Assembly: GCA_034180045.1 (NCBI GenBank)
Contig: JAXFOY010000015.1
Location: 62,001 to 126,000 of the forward strand
Length of the DNA: 64,000 nt
Origin: Eubacterium_B sp034180045
Lineage (GTDB): Bacteria; Bacillota; Clostridia; Peptostreptococcales; Anaerovoracaceae
Direction: 5' to 3'
Shown here: piece after piece, positions 18,438 through 27,837 of the stretch
How positions within the stretch are numbered: position 1 is the stretch's first letter
How the letters are laid out: the number at the start of each line of letters is the position of its first letter
Program-made: the position numbers and the translations under genes
The notes under the pieces: generated by a model
What the model was told of the DNA's origin: nothing
Seen by the model: the letters and a program-made list of their open reading frames with translations, nothing else
Database searches by the model: none

Positions 18438-20222
18438 ATGTCAGAATTAATTAAAAGAACGCATTTTTGTGGCGTGCTAAATAAAAATAATATCGGAGAA
18501 GAAGTTTCGCTAAATGGATGGGTAGCGAAGCAAAGAAGCCTTGGAAGCTTGATATTCATAGATTTAAGAGATAAAACCGGGCTTGTACAAATTGTCTTTG
18601 ATGACACTATTTCGGAAGAAATTTTTGCTAAAGCCTCTTCACTGAAAAGTGAGTTTGTTATCGGAGTCAAAGGTACCGTAAGAGAAAGAAGCTCAAAAAA
18701 CACTGAAATACCAACAGGTGAAATAGAAATTGCAGCCAAGGAGCTCGTTCTTTATTCAGAGTCGGAAACGCCGCCTATCTATGTTAAAGATGATGATAAT
18801 GTTGATTATAATCTTCGTATGAAATATAGATATCTTGAACTCAGAAAAGCTAAGATGCAGAGAATACTGAAAATGCGTCACGACATAATGAATGTGACAA
18901 GGCAGTATTTCTATGAAAACGGTTTTACGGAGATTGAAACCCCTAATCTGATAAAATCAACACCTGAAGGTGCAAGAGACTATCTTGTTCCAAGTCGTGT
19001 TAACCCGGGGATGTTTTATGCGCTTCCACAGTCACCGCAGCTTTTCAAACAATTGTTGATGGTAAGCGGACTCGACAGATATATCCAGATTGCAAAATGT
19101 TTTAGAGATGAGGATTTGCGTTCTGACAGACAGCCTGAGTTTACACAAGTCGATATTGAAATGTCATTTGTTGATATGGATGATGTTTTGGCAATGCAAG
19201 AAGGCTATCTCAAAAAGTTATTTAAGGAAATTAAGGGTATTGACCTTCAACTTCCGTTAAGGAGAATGAGTTTTGAAGAAGCTATGAACAGGTTTGGCTC
19301 CGATAAGCCTGATTTAAGATTCGGATTTGAACTTAAAGACCTTAGCGATAACGATGTCGTTTCAGGAAGTGATTTTCAGGTATTTGCCAATGCACTGTCA
19401 AGCGGCGGAAGCGTTAGAGGTATTTGTATAGACGATGCCGGCGACAAATTCAGCCGAAAGGATATAGATAAACTTACGGATAATGCTAAACACTATGGAG
19501 CAAAGGGACTTGTTTGGATTCGAATCGAAGAAAATGAAATTAAATCATCTGTGAATAAATTTTTCTCACAGGATGAGCTTGCTCAGATAGCGAGTGTATT
19601 TGAAGCAAAAGTAAATGACCTTATTTTGATAGTATCCGACAAAAATAAAGTCGTATTTGATACGCTGGGTTTCTTAAGAAGGCATATTGCCGGTATCCTA
19701 GGTTTGCTTGACGACAGTAAATACGAACTTCTTTGGGTTACCGACTTTCCTATGTTTGAAAAGGATGAGGAAAACGGGGCATTAAAACCTATGCATCATC
19801 CGTTTACACATCCGAAGACAGATGAAATACCGATGCTTGATGAGGATCCGTCAAAGGTAAATGCCTATGCCTATGATATTGTTATAAACGGATATGAAGC
19901 AGGCGGAGGAAGCATTAGAATACATGAATCGGAGCTGCAAAGCAAAATGTTCGAAATTCTCGGTCTCACAGATGATGAGTGCCAGGAAAAATTTGGTTTC
20001 TTGTTAAATGCGTTTAAGTACGGTGCACCACCTCACGGCGGAATAGCATACGGACTGGACAGACTGGTAATGCTTTTAACGGAAAATCTTGACATCCGAG
20101 ATGTAGTTGCTTTCCCTAAAAATCAAAAAGCACAGTGCTTGCTTAGCGGCGCACCTGCTGAAGTAGACAGCATTCAGCTAAAGGAATTAAGCATAGCAAA
20201 AGACACTAAAGAAAACAAATGA
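18438..20222 (+). CDS. aspS: Aspartyl-tRNA synthetase
   Basis: Class IIb synthetase of the bacterial type (594 aa). An N-terminal OB-fold anticodon-binding domain contains GWVAKQRSLGSLIFIDLRD, and the catalytic core has motif 2 FRDEDLRSDRQPEFTQ. The bacterial GAD insertion lies in the middle, and motif 3 is GIAYGLDRLVMLL. An AGGAGG site precedes ATG 18438. The next gene, nadD, starts inside the stop region (4-base overlap). Whether it also charges tRNA-Asn cannot be told here. Confidence 0.97.
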   Translation: MSELIKRTHFCGVLNKNNIGEEVSLNGWVAKQRSLGSLIFIDLRDKTGLVQIVFDDTISEEIFAKASSLKSEFVIGVKGTVRERSSKNTEIPTGEIEIAAKELVLYSESETPPIYVKDDDNVDYNLRMKYRYLELRKAKMQRILKMRHDIMNVTRQYFYENGFTEIETPNLIKSTPEGARDYLVPSRVNPGMFYALPQSPQLFKQLLMVSGLDRYIQIAKCFRDEDLRSDRQPEFTQVDIEMSFVDMDDVLAMQEGYLKKLFKEIKGIDLQLPLRRMSFEEAMNRFGSDKPDLRFGFELKDLSDNDVVSGSDFQVFANALSSGGSVRGICIDDAGDKFSRKDIDKLTDNAKHYGAKGLVWIRIEENEIKSSVNKFFSQDELAQIASVFEAKVNDLILIVSDKNKVVFDTLGFLRRHIAGILGLLDDSKYELLWVTDFPMFEKDEENGALKPMHHPFTHPKTDEIPMLDEDPSKVNAYAYDIVINGYEAGGGSIRIHESELQSKMFEILGLTDDECQEKFGFLLNAFKYGAPPHGGIAYGLDRLVMLLTENLDIRDVVAFPKNQKAQCLLSGAPAEVDSIQLKELSIAKDTKENK

Positions 20223-20821
20223 AATCAATAGGAATACTGGGTGGTACATTTGATCCCGTACATCTGGGACACATAAGTCTTGCAGAGTCTGCACTTAAGC
20301 AAATAAAGCTCGAAAGAGTTTTGTTTATGCCTGCAAATAAACAGCCTTTTAAGGCGGATAAGTTTACTGAAGACCCAAGTGACAGACTTAAGATGATAGA
20401 GCTTTCCATAAGAAACAATAAAAATCTTGGAATTACGGATATAGAGTTAAAATCAAAAGGTATCTCCTACACATACGATACCTTATTAAAGCTAATGCCG
20501 TTATACGGCGAAGTAAATATGTATTTTATATTAGGAAGCGATTCTCTGTTAAAAATAGAGTCTTGGTATAAAGGAAAGGAATTACTGAGACTTTGTTCAT
20601 TTGCAGTAGGCTTAAGGCCTGAAGATGATAGGGGTATACTAAGAAAAGAGGCGGATAGATTATCATCAAACTATAATTGCAACATAATTCTTTTGGATGA
20701 TATTATGAAGCCTATAAGTTCAACTGTTATCAGAGAACACATTCAAGACAATAAAAGTATCAGCGGACTGGTAGATGCGGAGGTAGAAAAATATATATAT
20801 GAACATAGATTATATATTTGA
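20219..20821 (+). CDS. nadD: Nicotinate-mononucleotide adenylyltransferase
   Basis: Joins AMP to nicotinate mononucleotide in NAD synthesis. The 200-residue product has GILGGTFDPVHLGHI (the nucleotidyltransferase HxGH site) and the C-terminal ISSTVIRE motif. It overlaps aspS by ATGA and yqeK by 23 bases. The nadD-yqeK-rsfS order is well conserved in Firmicutes and supports the call. Confidence 0.95.
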   Translation: MKSIGILGGTFDPVHLGHISLAESALKQIKLERVLFMPANKQPFKADKFTEDPSDRLKMIELSIRNNKNLGITDIELKSKGISYTYDTLLKLMPLYGEVNMYFILGSDSLLKIESWYKGKELLRLCSFAVGLRPEDDRGILRKEADRLSSNYNCNIILLDDIMKPISSTVIREHIQDNKSISGLVDAEVEKYIYEHRLYI

Positions 20822-21365
20822 TTTTGCCGCTCAGACATTGTCAGAAAATAGAAAGATACATACCGAAGGGGTGAAGAATATGGCTGTCCGCCTCTGTAAA
20901 ACTTACGGTTGTGATATATTGAAAGCTGAAATCGCATCCATATGTCACGATTTATACAGAGGAAAAGAAATTCATGTGCTTAATTTCCTTGTATGTAAAT
21001 ATGATTTAGATAGGAAATATCTTGATAATCCTAATTTAGCTCATGGAAAAATAGCGGAAGCCGTCATGAAATATGAGTTAAAAATAGATGATGAGGACAT
21101 TCTAAATGCAGTGAGTTATCATACTACGGGAAGAGCGGGCATGTCCATGCTTGAAAAAATAATCTTTATATCTGATGCTATAGAAATAAATAGAAAACCG
21201 TATCCTCGTTTAGAGGAAATAAGAACACTTGCATTTGAAGATATAAATAAAGCATGCAAAATATCACTGGGAAACACCATAGAATTTCTAAATAAATCAA
21301 AAAAATCAATTGATGAAGATACCATTAAGGCATATGAGTATTTTCAGGGAATGGAGAAAAAATGA
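20799..21365 (+). CDS. yqeK: HD-domain hydrolase YqeK
   Basis: HD-superfamily metal-dependent phosphohydrolase of 188 residues. It shows the conserved HTEGVKNMA, SICHDLYRGK (HD pair) and HTTGRAGMS. The YqeK family has been reported to hydrolyse diadenosine tetraphosphate symmetrically; the assignment here rests on motifs and on the nadD-yqeK-rsfS gene order. A GGAGG lies 15 bases before the ATG, a rather long spacing, but no alternative start fits better. It overlaps rsfS by ATGA. Confidence 0.9.
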   Translation: MNIDYIFDFAAQTLSENRKIHTEGVKNMAVRLCKTYGCDILKAEIASICHDLYRGKEIHVLNFLVCKYDLDRKYLDNPNLAHGKIAEAVMKYELKIDDEDILNAVSYHTTGRAGMSMLEKIIFISDAIEINRKPYPRLEEIRTLAFEDINKACKISLGNTIEFLNKSKKSIDEDTIKAYEYFQGMEKK

Positions 21366-21706
21366 ATAGTAAAGATATTGCTATGAATATAGCAAACCTG
21401 TTAAACAGTAAAAAAGCAGAAGAAATTGCAGTTATTAATATAGCTGAAAAATCATCCTTTGCAGATTTTCTTGTAGTTGCAAGCGGCAATTCAGAAAGAC
21501 ATCTTGAATCTCTAATCGATGATGTTGAAGACAATGCTGCAAAGCTGGAGATTCCGACAAAGGGAATAGAAGGAAAAAACGGTAGCGGTTGGATATTACT
21601 TGACCTTGGTGATGTTATTGTAAATATTTTCAGTCGTGAAATGAGAGTTAAATATAATATAGAAAAAGTCTGGGCAGACTGTGAAATGACCAAGGTGGAG
21701 GATTAA
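21362..21706 (+). CDS. rsfS: Ribosomal silencing factor RsfS
   Basis: Small factor (114 aa) that binds ribosomal protein L14 and blocks subunit joining under starvation. Family motifs are FADFLVVASGNSERH, GKNGSGWILLDLGDVIVNIF and REMRVKYNIEKVW. It overlaps the yqeK stop by 4 bases, and leuS begins one base after its stop codon, so the block nadD to leuS is probably one transcript. Confidence 0.95.
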   Translation: MNSKDIAMNIANLLNSKKAEEIAVINIAEKSSFADFLVVASGNSERHLESLIDDVEDNAAKLEIPTKGIEGKNGSGWILLDLGDVIVNIFSREMRVKYNIEKVWADCEMTKVED

Positions 21707-21707
21707 T

Positions 21708-24185
21708 ATGGATCAAAGATATGATTTCAAAAAAATAGAAACCAAATGGCAAAAATATTGGTATGAGAATAAATCGTTCAAAGTAGATGAAGATAAAAGC
21801 AAAGAAAAATATTATGTGCTTGAAATGTTTCCTTATCCGTCAGGGAAGCTTCATATGGGGCATGTAAGAAACTATGCGATAGGTGATGTAATAGCCAGAA
21901 CAAAAAAGATGCAGGGATATAATGTTCTACATCCGATCGGATTCGATTCTTTTGGTCTACCTGCGGAAAATGCGGCTATTCAGCGCGGTGTTGCGCCGGA
22001 TAAATGGACATGGGCAAATATCCATGAAATGGAAGAAAATCTAAGAACACTTGGTCTTTCATATGATTGGGACAGAGAAATACAAACGTGCAGTCCTGAA
22101 TATTATAAATGGATGCAGTGGATTTTTATTCAATTTTATAAAAAAGGATTGGCATATAAAAAAGATAATCCGGTAAACTGGTGCCCTAGCTGTCAGACTG
22201 TTTTGGCAAACGAACAGGTTGTTGATGGCTGCTGTGAAAGATGCGGAACGCAAGTAGGTAAAAAAAATTTGTCACAGTGGTATCTGAAAATAACAGATTA
22301 TGCTGATAAGCTTCTGGAAAACATCGAGCAGCTTGAAGGTTGGCCTGAAAAAGTTAAAGTTATGCAAAAAAACTGGATAGGCAAATCTGTAGGCGCTCAA
22401 ATCAGCTTTGAAATTAAGGATTCTGATAAGGTACTTGATGTCTTTACGACCAGGGCGGATACGGTTTTCGGTGTAAGTGCCATGGTAATGGCGCCTGAAC
22501 ACCCGTATCTAAATGAACTTGTATCAGATACGGAATATGAGAAAAATGTAAATGACTACATAGAGGAGGTATCTCATAAGAACGATATAGAGAGAACCTC
22601 TACAGTAAATGAAAAAACCGGTGTATTTACAGGAAGATATGCGATAAACCCGGTTAACGGAAAAGAAGTGCCTATCTTTATTTCCGATTATGTTTTGATG
22701 GGCTACGGTACCGGTGCTATAATGGTTGTTCCGGCGCATGACCAGAGAGATTTCGACTTTGCAAAAAAATTTGGTTTGGAAATCATACCCGTAGTTGAAC
22801 CTAAGGATGATAAAATTGATGTAAACAATCTAAAAGAAGCTTTTGCAGCTGAAGGCAAGATGATTAACTCGGGCAAATTCAACGGTATGAATAATAGAGA
22901 AGCCATAACAGCTACAATAGATTGGCTTGAGTCTGAGAAAAAAGGATATAAGTCAGTTAATTTCAGACTAAGAGATTGGCTGATTTCCCGTCAACGTTAT
23001 TGGGGTACACCTATTCCTATGGTTTACTGCGAAAAATGCGGATGGGTACCGGAAAAAGAAGAAAATCTTCCTATTTTGCTGCCAGAAGATGTTGAGTTTA
23101 CAGGAAAAGGTGAATCGCCTCTGGCTACATCAAAATCATTTGGAAATTGCAAATGTCCAAAATGCGGTAATGCGGCAAAGCGTGAGCTTGACACCATGGA
23201 TACGTTTTTGGATTCATCCTGGTATTTCCTGAGATACTGTGATTCCAACAACGCAGAGGCTGCATTCAGCAAGGAAAAAACAGACTATTGGATGAATGTG
23301 GATCAGTATATCGGCGGTGTTGAACATGCGATACTGCATTTGATGTACGCTCGTTTCTTCCAAATGGCGCTGCACGATTTGGGACTTGTTAAAGATGAAG
23401 AACCGTTCAAGAATCTGTTGACACAGGGTATGGTAAATAAAGACGGCAAAAAGATGAGTAAATCTAAAGGCAATGTTGTCAGCCCTGAAGATATAATTAA
23501 CAAATACGGTGCAGATACAGCAAGACTTTTCGTTTTGTTTGCGGCACCTCCGGAAAAAGAACTTGAGTGGTCAGATCAAGGCGTTGAAGGAAGCTATAGA
23601 TTTCTAAATAGAGTTTACAGGCTTGTAAGTGAATTTATTAGCAAATACGGAAAAAATGTAAATACAGATTGCGTAACAGCGGAAAATGATGATGACAGAC
23701 AGTTAAATTTTGTTTTGAACACTGCAATAAGCAAGGTTACAGAAGATACTAACGGTCGTTTTAATTTTAATACTGACATTAGTGCTATAATGGAACTTGT
23801 GAATGAGTTATATAAGTATAAAGAACTTAACTCTATCAATGAAAACTTATTTGCTTGTGCAATTGAAAAAATGATAATCATTCTTTCACCGTTTGCGCCG
23901 CATCTGTGTGAAGAGCTTTGGGAATCACTTGGGCATGATGATTCAATATCTGAAGTCACATGGCCGGACTTTGACGAATCGGCGCTAGTTAAATCAACAG
24001 TTGAGATTGTAGTACAGATAAACGGTAAACTAAAAGCGAAGATGAATATTTCCGGAGATTTGGATAAGGCCGCTATGGAAAAACTGGTTACAGAATCAGA
24101 TGAAATCAAGGCACTTATAGCTGATAAGAGCGTTGTTAAAATAATCGCTGTACCTGGAAGACTTATCAACATCGTTGTTAGGTAG
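21708..24185 (+). CDS. leuS: Leucyl-tRNA synthetase
   Basis: Class I synthetase of 825 residues. The HIGH region is PYPSGKLHMGHVRNY, the editing (CP1) domain contains ERTSTVNEKTGVFTGRY and GTGAIMVVPAHDQRD, and the KMSKS loop is KMSKSKGNVVSPED. Zn-binding-type cysteine pairs (NWCPSCQT..CCERCG and CEKCG..CKCPKCG) are present. The length is in the normal bacterial range. The AGGTGGAG upstream sits in the 3' end of rsfS. Together with hisS, aspS and two leucine tRNAs it makes this a translation-rich stretch. Confidence 0.97.
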   Translation: MDQRYDFKKIETKWQKYWYENKSFKVDEDKSKEKYYVLEMFPYPSGKLHMGHVRNYAIGDVIARTKKMQGYNVLHPIGFDSFGLPAENAAIQRGVAPDKWTWANIHEMEENLRTLGLSYDWDREIQTCSPEYYKWMQWIFIQFYKKGLAYKKDNPVNWCPSCQTVLANEQVVDGCCERCGTQVGKKNLSQWYLKITDYADKLLENIEQLEGWPEKVKVMQKNWIGKSVGAQISFEIKDSDKVLDVFTTRADTVFGVSAMVMAPEHPYLNELVSDTEYEKNVNDYIEEVSHKNDIERTSTVNEKTGVFTGRYAINPVNGKEVPIFISDYVLMGYGTGAIMVVPAHDQRDFDFAKKFGLEIIPVVEPKDDKIDVNNLKEAFAAEGKMINSGKFNGMNNREAITATIDWLESEKKGYKSVNFRLRDWLISRQRYWGTPIPMVYCEKCGWVPEKEENLPILLPEDVEFTGKGESPLATSKSFGNCKCPKCGNAAKRELDTMDTFLDSSWYFLRYCDSNNAEAAFSKEKTDYWMNVDQYIGGVEHAILHLMYARFFQMALHDLGLVKDEEPFKNLLTQGMVNKDGKKMSKSKGNVVSPEDIINKYGADTARLFVLFAAPPEKELEWSDQGVEGSYRFLNRVYRLVSEFISKYGKNVNTDCVTAENDDDRQLNFVLNTAISKVTEDTNGRFNFNTDISAIMELVNELYKYKELNSINENLFACAIEKMIIILSPFAPHLCEELWESLGHDDSISEVTWPDFDESALVKSTVEIVVQINGKLKAKMNISGDLDKAAMEKLVTESDEIKALIADKSVVKIIAVPGRLINIVVR

Positions 24186-24195
24186 AGGTATGGAT

Positions 24196-26109
24196 ATGAA
24201 AGAAACAAATATACAAAATACTGATAAACGCTTAAAGCCTAAGGCTAAAGCAGCGCCGCAAAAAAAGCACGGTGAGGTAAAGGCGGCAAAGAGCAAGAAG
24301 CCGCATTCTACTGCTGCGACAAAGTCAAGGAAACCACAGTCGCCTTCAAAGCCGGAAAAATCTAAGAAAAAAAATATGGTTTCAGGTTCGGAAAAACCTA
24401 AGAAAAATACAAAAACAGCAACGACATCCGTACAGAAAAAAGCACCAAAACGCAAGATTGATGCTCTAAAAATAATTCCTATCGGCGGGCTGAATGAAAT
24501 CGGTAAAAATATGACGGTTCTTGAGTACAACAATCAGATTTTGATAGTTGACTGCGGAATGTCGTTTCCGGAAGATGATATGTACGGAATTGATGTTGTA
24601 ATTCCTGACTTTAATTACCTTGAAAAAAATGCAAATAAGATAGTCGGACTTGTAATAACTCACGGACACGAAGATCATATAGGGGCAATTCCGTATCTGT
24701 TAAAAAAGCTGAATGTGCCTATTTATGCTACACGCATAACTTTAGGGCTAATCGAAAACAAGCTAAAGGAGAGAGGAATTTCCGGAAATCTGAATGTTAT
24801 AACGGCAGGAGATATCTTCAAACTTGGGAATTTTTCTATTCAGACCATAAGAACGACACACTCTGTAGCTGATGCTATTTGCCTGAACATTTCAACACCG
24901 GCAGCAACGCTGTTTCACACAGGTGATTTCAAAATTGACTATACGCCTATAGATGGAGAACCTATAGATTTGCAAAAATTTGCGGAAATCGGTCTGAAAG
25001 GCGTAGATATTATGTTGGCAGACAGCACTAATGCGGTTAGGAAGGGCTTTACAAAATCAGAAAAGTTTGTAGGAGAAACCTTAGACAAGATATTTAACCG
25101 TGCAAAAGGACGTATTATAATCGCCACTTTTTCATCAAATGTTCACAGGGTTCAGAAAATCATAGAACTTGCTATAAAGTATGGCAGAAAGTTTACTGTT
25201 TCAGGAAGAAGCATGGATAATGTTGTAAACCTTGCTCAAGAGCTGGGATATATCAAATTTCCAAAAGGCAGCTATATAGAACTCAACAAAGCAAATAATA
25301 TTCCTGATAATGAAATGGTCATAATTACGACAGGCAGTCAAGGCGAACCTATGTCCGCATTGACAAGAATGGCAAATGATGAGCACAAAAATGTAAAAAT
25401 AAAGAAAGGTGACATGGTTATCCTTTCATCTTCGCCTGTACCGGGAAATGAAAAGAGTGTCTCAAATGTAGTGAACAGGCTGTATGATAAAGAGGTTGAT
25501 GTTATTTATAATGACATCGCAGACATTCATGTTTCAGGACACGCATATCAAGAAGAATTGAAATTGATTCACTCGCTTATAAAGCCGAAGTTTTTTATGC
25601 CCGTACATGGTGAATCGAGACATTTGATAGAACATGCTAGACTTGCGGAAAGTTTAGGACAAAAAAAAGAAAATATATTTATTTTATCAAATGGCGATCA
25701 GCTTAACATAAATAAGCGTAATGCCATAAAATTCAACAATGTAGTGAGCGCCGATGATATATTGGTAGACGGCCTTGGCGTAGGCGATGTAGGAAACATC
25801 GTGTTAAAGGACAGAAAGCAGCTGTCAGAGTCAGGACTTATCATAATTGTCGCGGCAGTCGATATAAAATCGGGTATTTTGATTTCAGGTCCTGACATAG
25901 TTTCAAGAGGTTTTGTTTATGTCAAAGAAAATGAAGATTTGATTAACAGAGCTAAAGAAATTGCGGAAAGATGTATAAGTGACAGCTTAAGCTACCGAAG
26001 TGTTGATTGGAATGAAATGAAAACCTCGGTGATAGATGAACTGCGAAAATTTATATATAAAAATACGCACAGAAGTCCGATTATACTACCGATTTTTATG
26101 GACGTATAA
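24196..26109 (+). CDS. rnj: Ribonuclease J with a long basic N-terminal extension
   Basis: Metallo-beta-lactamase/beta-CASP ribonuclease with 5'-to-3' exo- and endonuclease activity, central to mRNA decay and rRNA maturation in Firmicutes. The core starts near residue 90 (LKIIPIGGLNEIGKNM), with metal site THGHEDHIGAIPYL, HTGDFKID, the beta-CASP region, ITTGSQGEPMSAL, and SGHAYQEELK with PVHGESRHL. The first ~90 residues are almost all Lys, Pro, Ser, Thr and Ala, unlike the ~555-aa Bacillus enzymes; such a tail may bind RNA (inference). ATG 24196 is chosen because AGAGG lies 7 bases before it; ATG 24190 and TTG 24175 are too close to that site or precede it. Confidence 0.92.
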   Translation: MKETNIQNTDKRLKPKAKAAPQKKHGEVKAAKSKKPHSTAATKSRKPQSPSKPEKSKKKNMVSGSEKPKKNTKTATTSVQKKAPKRKIDALKIIPIGGLNEIGKNMTVLEYNNQILIVDCGMSFPEDDMYGIDVVIPDFNYLEKNANKIVGLVITHGHEDHIGAIPYLLKKLNVPIYATRITLGLIENKLKERGISGNLNVITAGDIFKLGNFSIQTIRTTHSVADAICLNISTPAATLFHTGDFKIDYTPIDGEPIDLQKFAEIGLKGVDIMLADSTNAVRKGFTKSEKFVGETLDKIFNRAKGRIIIATFSSNVHRVQKIIELAIKYGRKFTVSGRSMDNVVNLAQELGYIKFPKGSYIELNKANNIPDNEMVIITTGSQGEPMSALTRMANDEHKNVKIKKGDMVILSSSPVPGNEKSVSNVVNRLYDKEVDVIYNDIADIHVSGHAYQEELKLIHSLIKPKFFMPVHGESRHLIEHARLAESLGQKKENIFILSNGDQLNINKRNAIKFNNVVSADDILVDGLGVGDVGNIVLKDRKQLSESGLIIIVAAVDIKSGILISGPDIVSRGFVYVKENEDLINRAKEIAERCISDSLSYRSVDWNEMKTSVIDELRKFIYKNTHRSPIILPIFMDV

Positions 26110-26114
26110 AAATA

Positions 26115-26143
26115 TTGTTTATTTATGATTTATTTGCTATAAT
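26115..26143 (+). promoter_or_regulatory. Strong extended -10 promoter for efp
   Basis: TTGTTT at 26115-26120, a 17-base spacer, and a perfect TATAAT at 26138-26143, preceded by TGC (extended -10). It lies in the 70-base gap before efp, which also has AGAGAG before the start codon. Confidence 0.75.
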
Positions 26144-26179
26144 ATACGGGTAAAACCAGTATAAGAAAGAGAGAATGAC

Positions 26180-26740
26180 ATGATTACAGCAGGAGATTTT
26201 AGAAAAGGTATAACTTTTGAGATCAATGGTGAACCATATGTAATACTTGACTTTCAGCATGTAAAACCTGGTAAGGGTGCAGCATTTGTAAGAACAAAGT
26301 ATAAGAATATAATCACAGGTGCAACTAGAGAAGAAGCTTTTAACCCAAGTGACAAGTTTGAAAACGCACGTATAGATACGAAGACAATGCAATATCTATA
26401 CAATGACGGAGATCTTTATTATTTCATGGATATGGATTCATATGAACAAATTCCAATCGGAAAAGATCAAGTTGAAGAAGCGATGAAATATCTCAGAGAA
26501 AATGATGAAGCAACAATTAAATTCTACAAAGATAAGCCTTTCTTGGTAGAAGCTCCAAACTTTGTAAACCTGGCTGTAATAGAGACAGAACCGGGTGTCA
26601 AAGGGGATACGGCTACCAATGTAACAAAGGCTGCAACAGTAGAAACAGGCGCTGTAATTCAAGTTCCGATTTTTATAAACGAAGGTGAAAAAATCCAGAT
26701 TGACACAAGAAGCGGTGAATATCTGGGAAGAGCAAAATAA
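26180..26740 (+). CDS. efp: Elongation factor P
   Basis: Relieves ribosome stalling at polyproline stretches. The 186-residue protein has the KOW-like N-terminal domain and two OB domains ending in IDTRSGEYLGRAK. The modifiable residue is Lys32 in HVKPGKGA, so a lysine-modified type is expected rather than the arginine-rhamnosylated type. A strong promoter of its own and a GC-rich hairpin after the stop mark it as a separately controlled unit. Confidence 0.97.
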   Translation: MITAGDFRKGITFEINGEPYVILDFQHVKPGKGAAFVRTKYKNIITGATREEAFNPSDKFENARIDTKTMQYLYNDGDLYYFMDMDSYEQIPIGKDQVEEAMKYLRENDEATIKFYKDKPFLVEAPNFVNLAVIETEPGVKGDTATNVTKAATVETGAVIQVPIFINEGEKIQIDTRSGEYLGRAK

Positions 26741-26755
26741 TAATCTGAAGTAAAG

Positions 26756-26777
26756 GGGGAACGCATTAGCGTTCCCC
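26756..26777 (+). terminator. Perfect hairpin after efp, weak terminator or processing site
   Basis: A 9-bp perfect stem, GGGGAACGC/GCGTTCCCC, has a 4-base loop ATTA. It is followed by TGTATGTATATAAAGG, which is a poor T-tract. It may terminate only partly, letting efp transcription reach mltG, or protect the efp message 3' end. Confidence 0.55.
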
Positions 26778-26799
26778 TGTATGTATATAAAGGTACAAT

Positions 26800-27837
26800 A
26801 TGAAAAAAAAATTTATTAAATTTCTACTGGTAATATTAATAATTGTTTTAGGATTTATAGCATTTGCCTCCTACTATATTTTTTCTGCGGGAAAGCCTTT
26901 TAAGCCGAATTCCAAAGAAAATATCAGTATAGAAGTTATGCAGGGTGCTACGATAAGAAGTATTTCAGACGAGCTTGAAAAGCAAGGGGTAATTAAATCC
27001 GCTTTTGCTTTTAGAATATATTGTAAAATCCACGGACATGACAGAGATTTTAAGGCAGGCAGCTATATATTTTCACCATCTATGGATGCGGAAAAAATAG
27101 CCACGGAGCTGAAAACAGGAGAAGTAAATAATATCAGCTTTACAATTCCCGAAGGCTATACGGTAAAGCAAATAGCAGAGAAGCTTTCTAAGGAAGGAAT
27201 CGCTGATTACAATAAATTTATGGATGTTGCCGCTAATGGTGATTTTGATTTTTCTTTCTTGAAAGATGCGGTAAAGGGTGAAGACCGTCTGGAAGGATTT
27301 TTGTTTCCTGATACTTACTTGCTGTCAGCAAATTCAAGCGAAAAGGAAATAATCGCCAAAATGCTTAGTCGTTTTGATGAGGTGTATTCAAAGGAATATA
27401 GAAAAAAAGCCAAAGCTATGGGCTATAGCGACAAACAAATTATTACTATCGCATCAATCATAGAAAGAGAAACGGTGCTTGATGACGAAAGAGCTAAGGT
27501 TTCCAGCGTTATATATAACAGACTTAAGGAAGAGAAAAAACTGGAAATGTGTTCTACGGTTCAATTTGTGCTGGGAATACATAAGCAATTCTTAAGCTAT
27601 GAAGATACTTCGATAGAATCTCCATACAATACATACATTAACAAAGGTCTTCCTCCGGGACCTATAGCTTGTCCGGGAGAAGCATCTATTAAAGCGGCGC
27701 TAAATCCGGCGAAGACCGACTATCTTTATTTCGTCGTAAGCAGCAAAGGAGACGGTTCTATGGAGTTTTCAAAGGACTACGACGAGTTTCTTGCAAATAA
27801 AGAAAAGTATTATGCATCTGTCGAGGGGAAAAAATAA
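26800..27837 (+). CDS. mltG: Endolytic murein transglycosylase MltG
   Basis: Cuts nascent peptidoglycan glycan strands and sets their length at the membrane. It has 345 residues, with one N-terminal membrane span (about residues 5-28), a LysM-like subdomain (VMQGATIRSISDEL; FTIPEGYTVKQIAEKL) and the YceG catalytic domain with the glutamate in IASIIERET and the motif PYNTYINKGLPPGPI. It is the first gene of a conserved Firmicute cluster (B. subtilis yrrL-yrrM-yrrN-yrrO), shared here with the next two genes. Its stop overlaps the next start by one base. Confidence 0.94.
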   Translation: MKKKFIKFLLVILIIVLGFIAFASYYIFSAGKPFKPNSKENISIEVMQGATIRSISDELEKQGVIKSAFAFRIYCKIHGHDRDFKAGSYIFSPSMDAEKIATELKTGEVNNISFTIPEGYTVKQIAEKLSKEGIADYNKFMDVAANGDFDFSFLKDAVKGEDRLEGFLFPDTYLLSANSSEKEIIAKMLSRFDEVYSKEYRKKAKAMGYSDKQIITIASIIERETVLDDERAKVSSVIYNRLKEEKKLEMCSTVQFVLGIHKQFLSYEDTSIESPYNTYINKGLPPGPIACPGEASIKAALNPAKTDYLYFVVSSKGDGSMEFSKDYDEFLANKEKYYASVEGKK

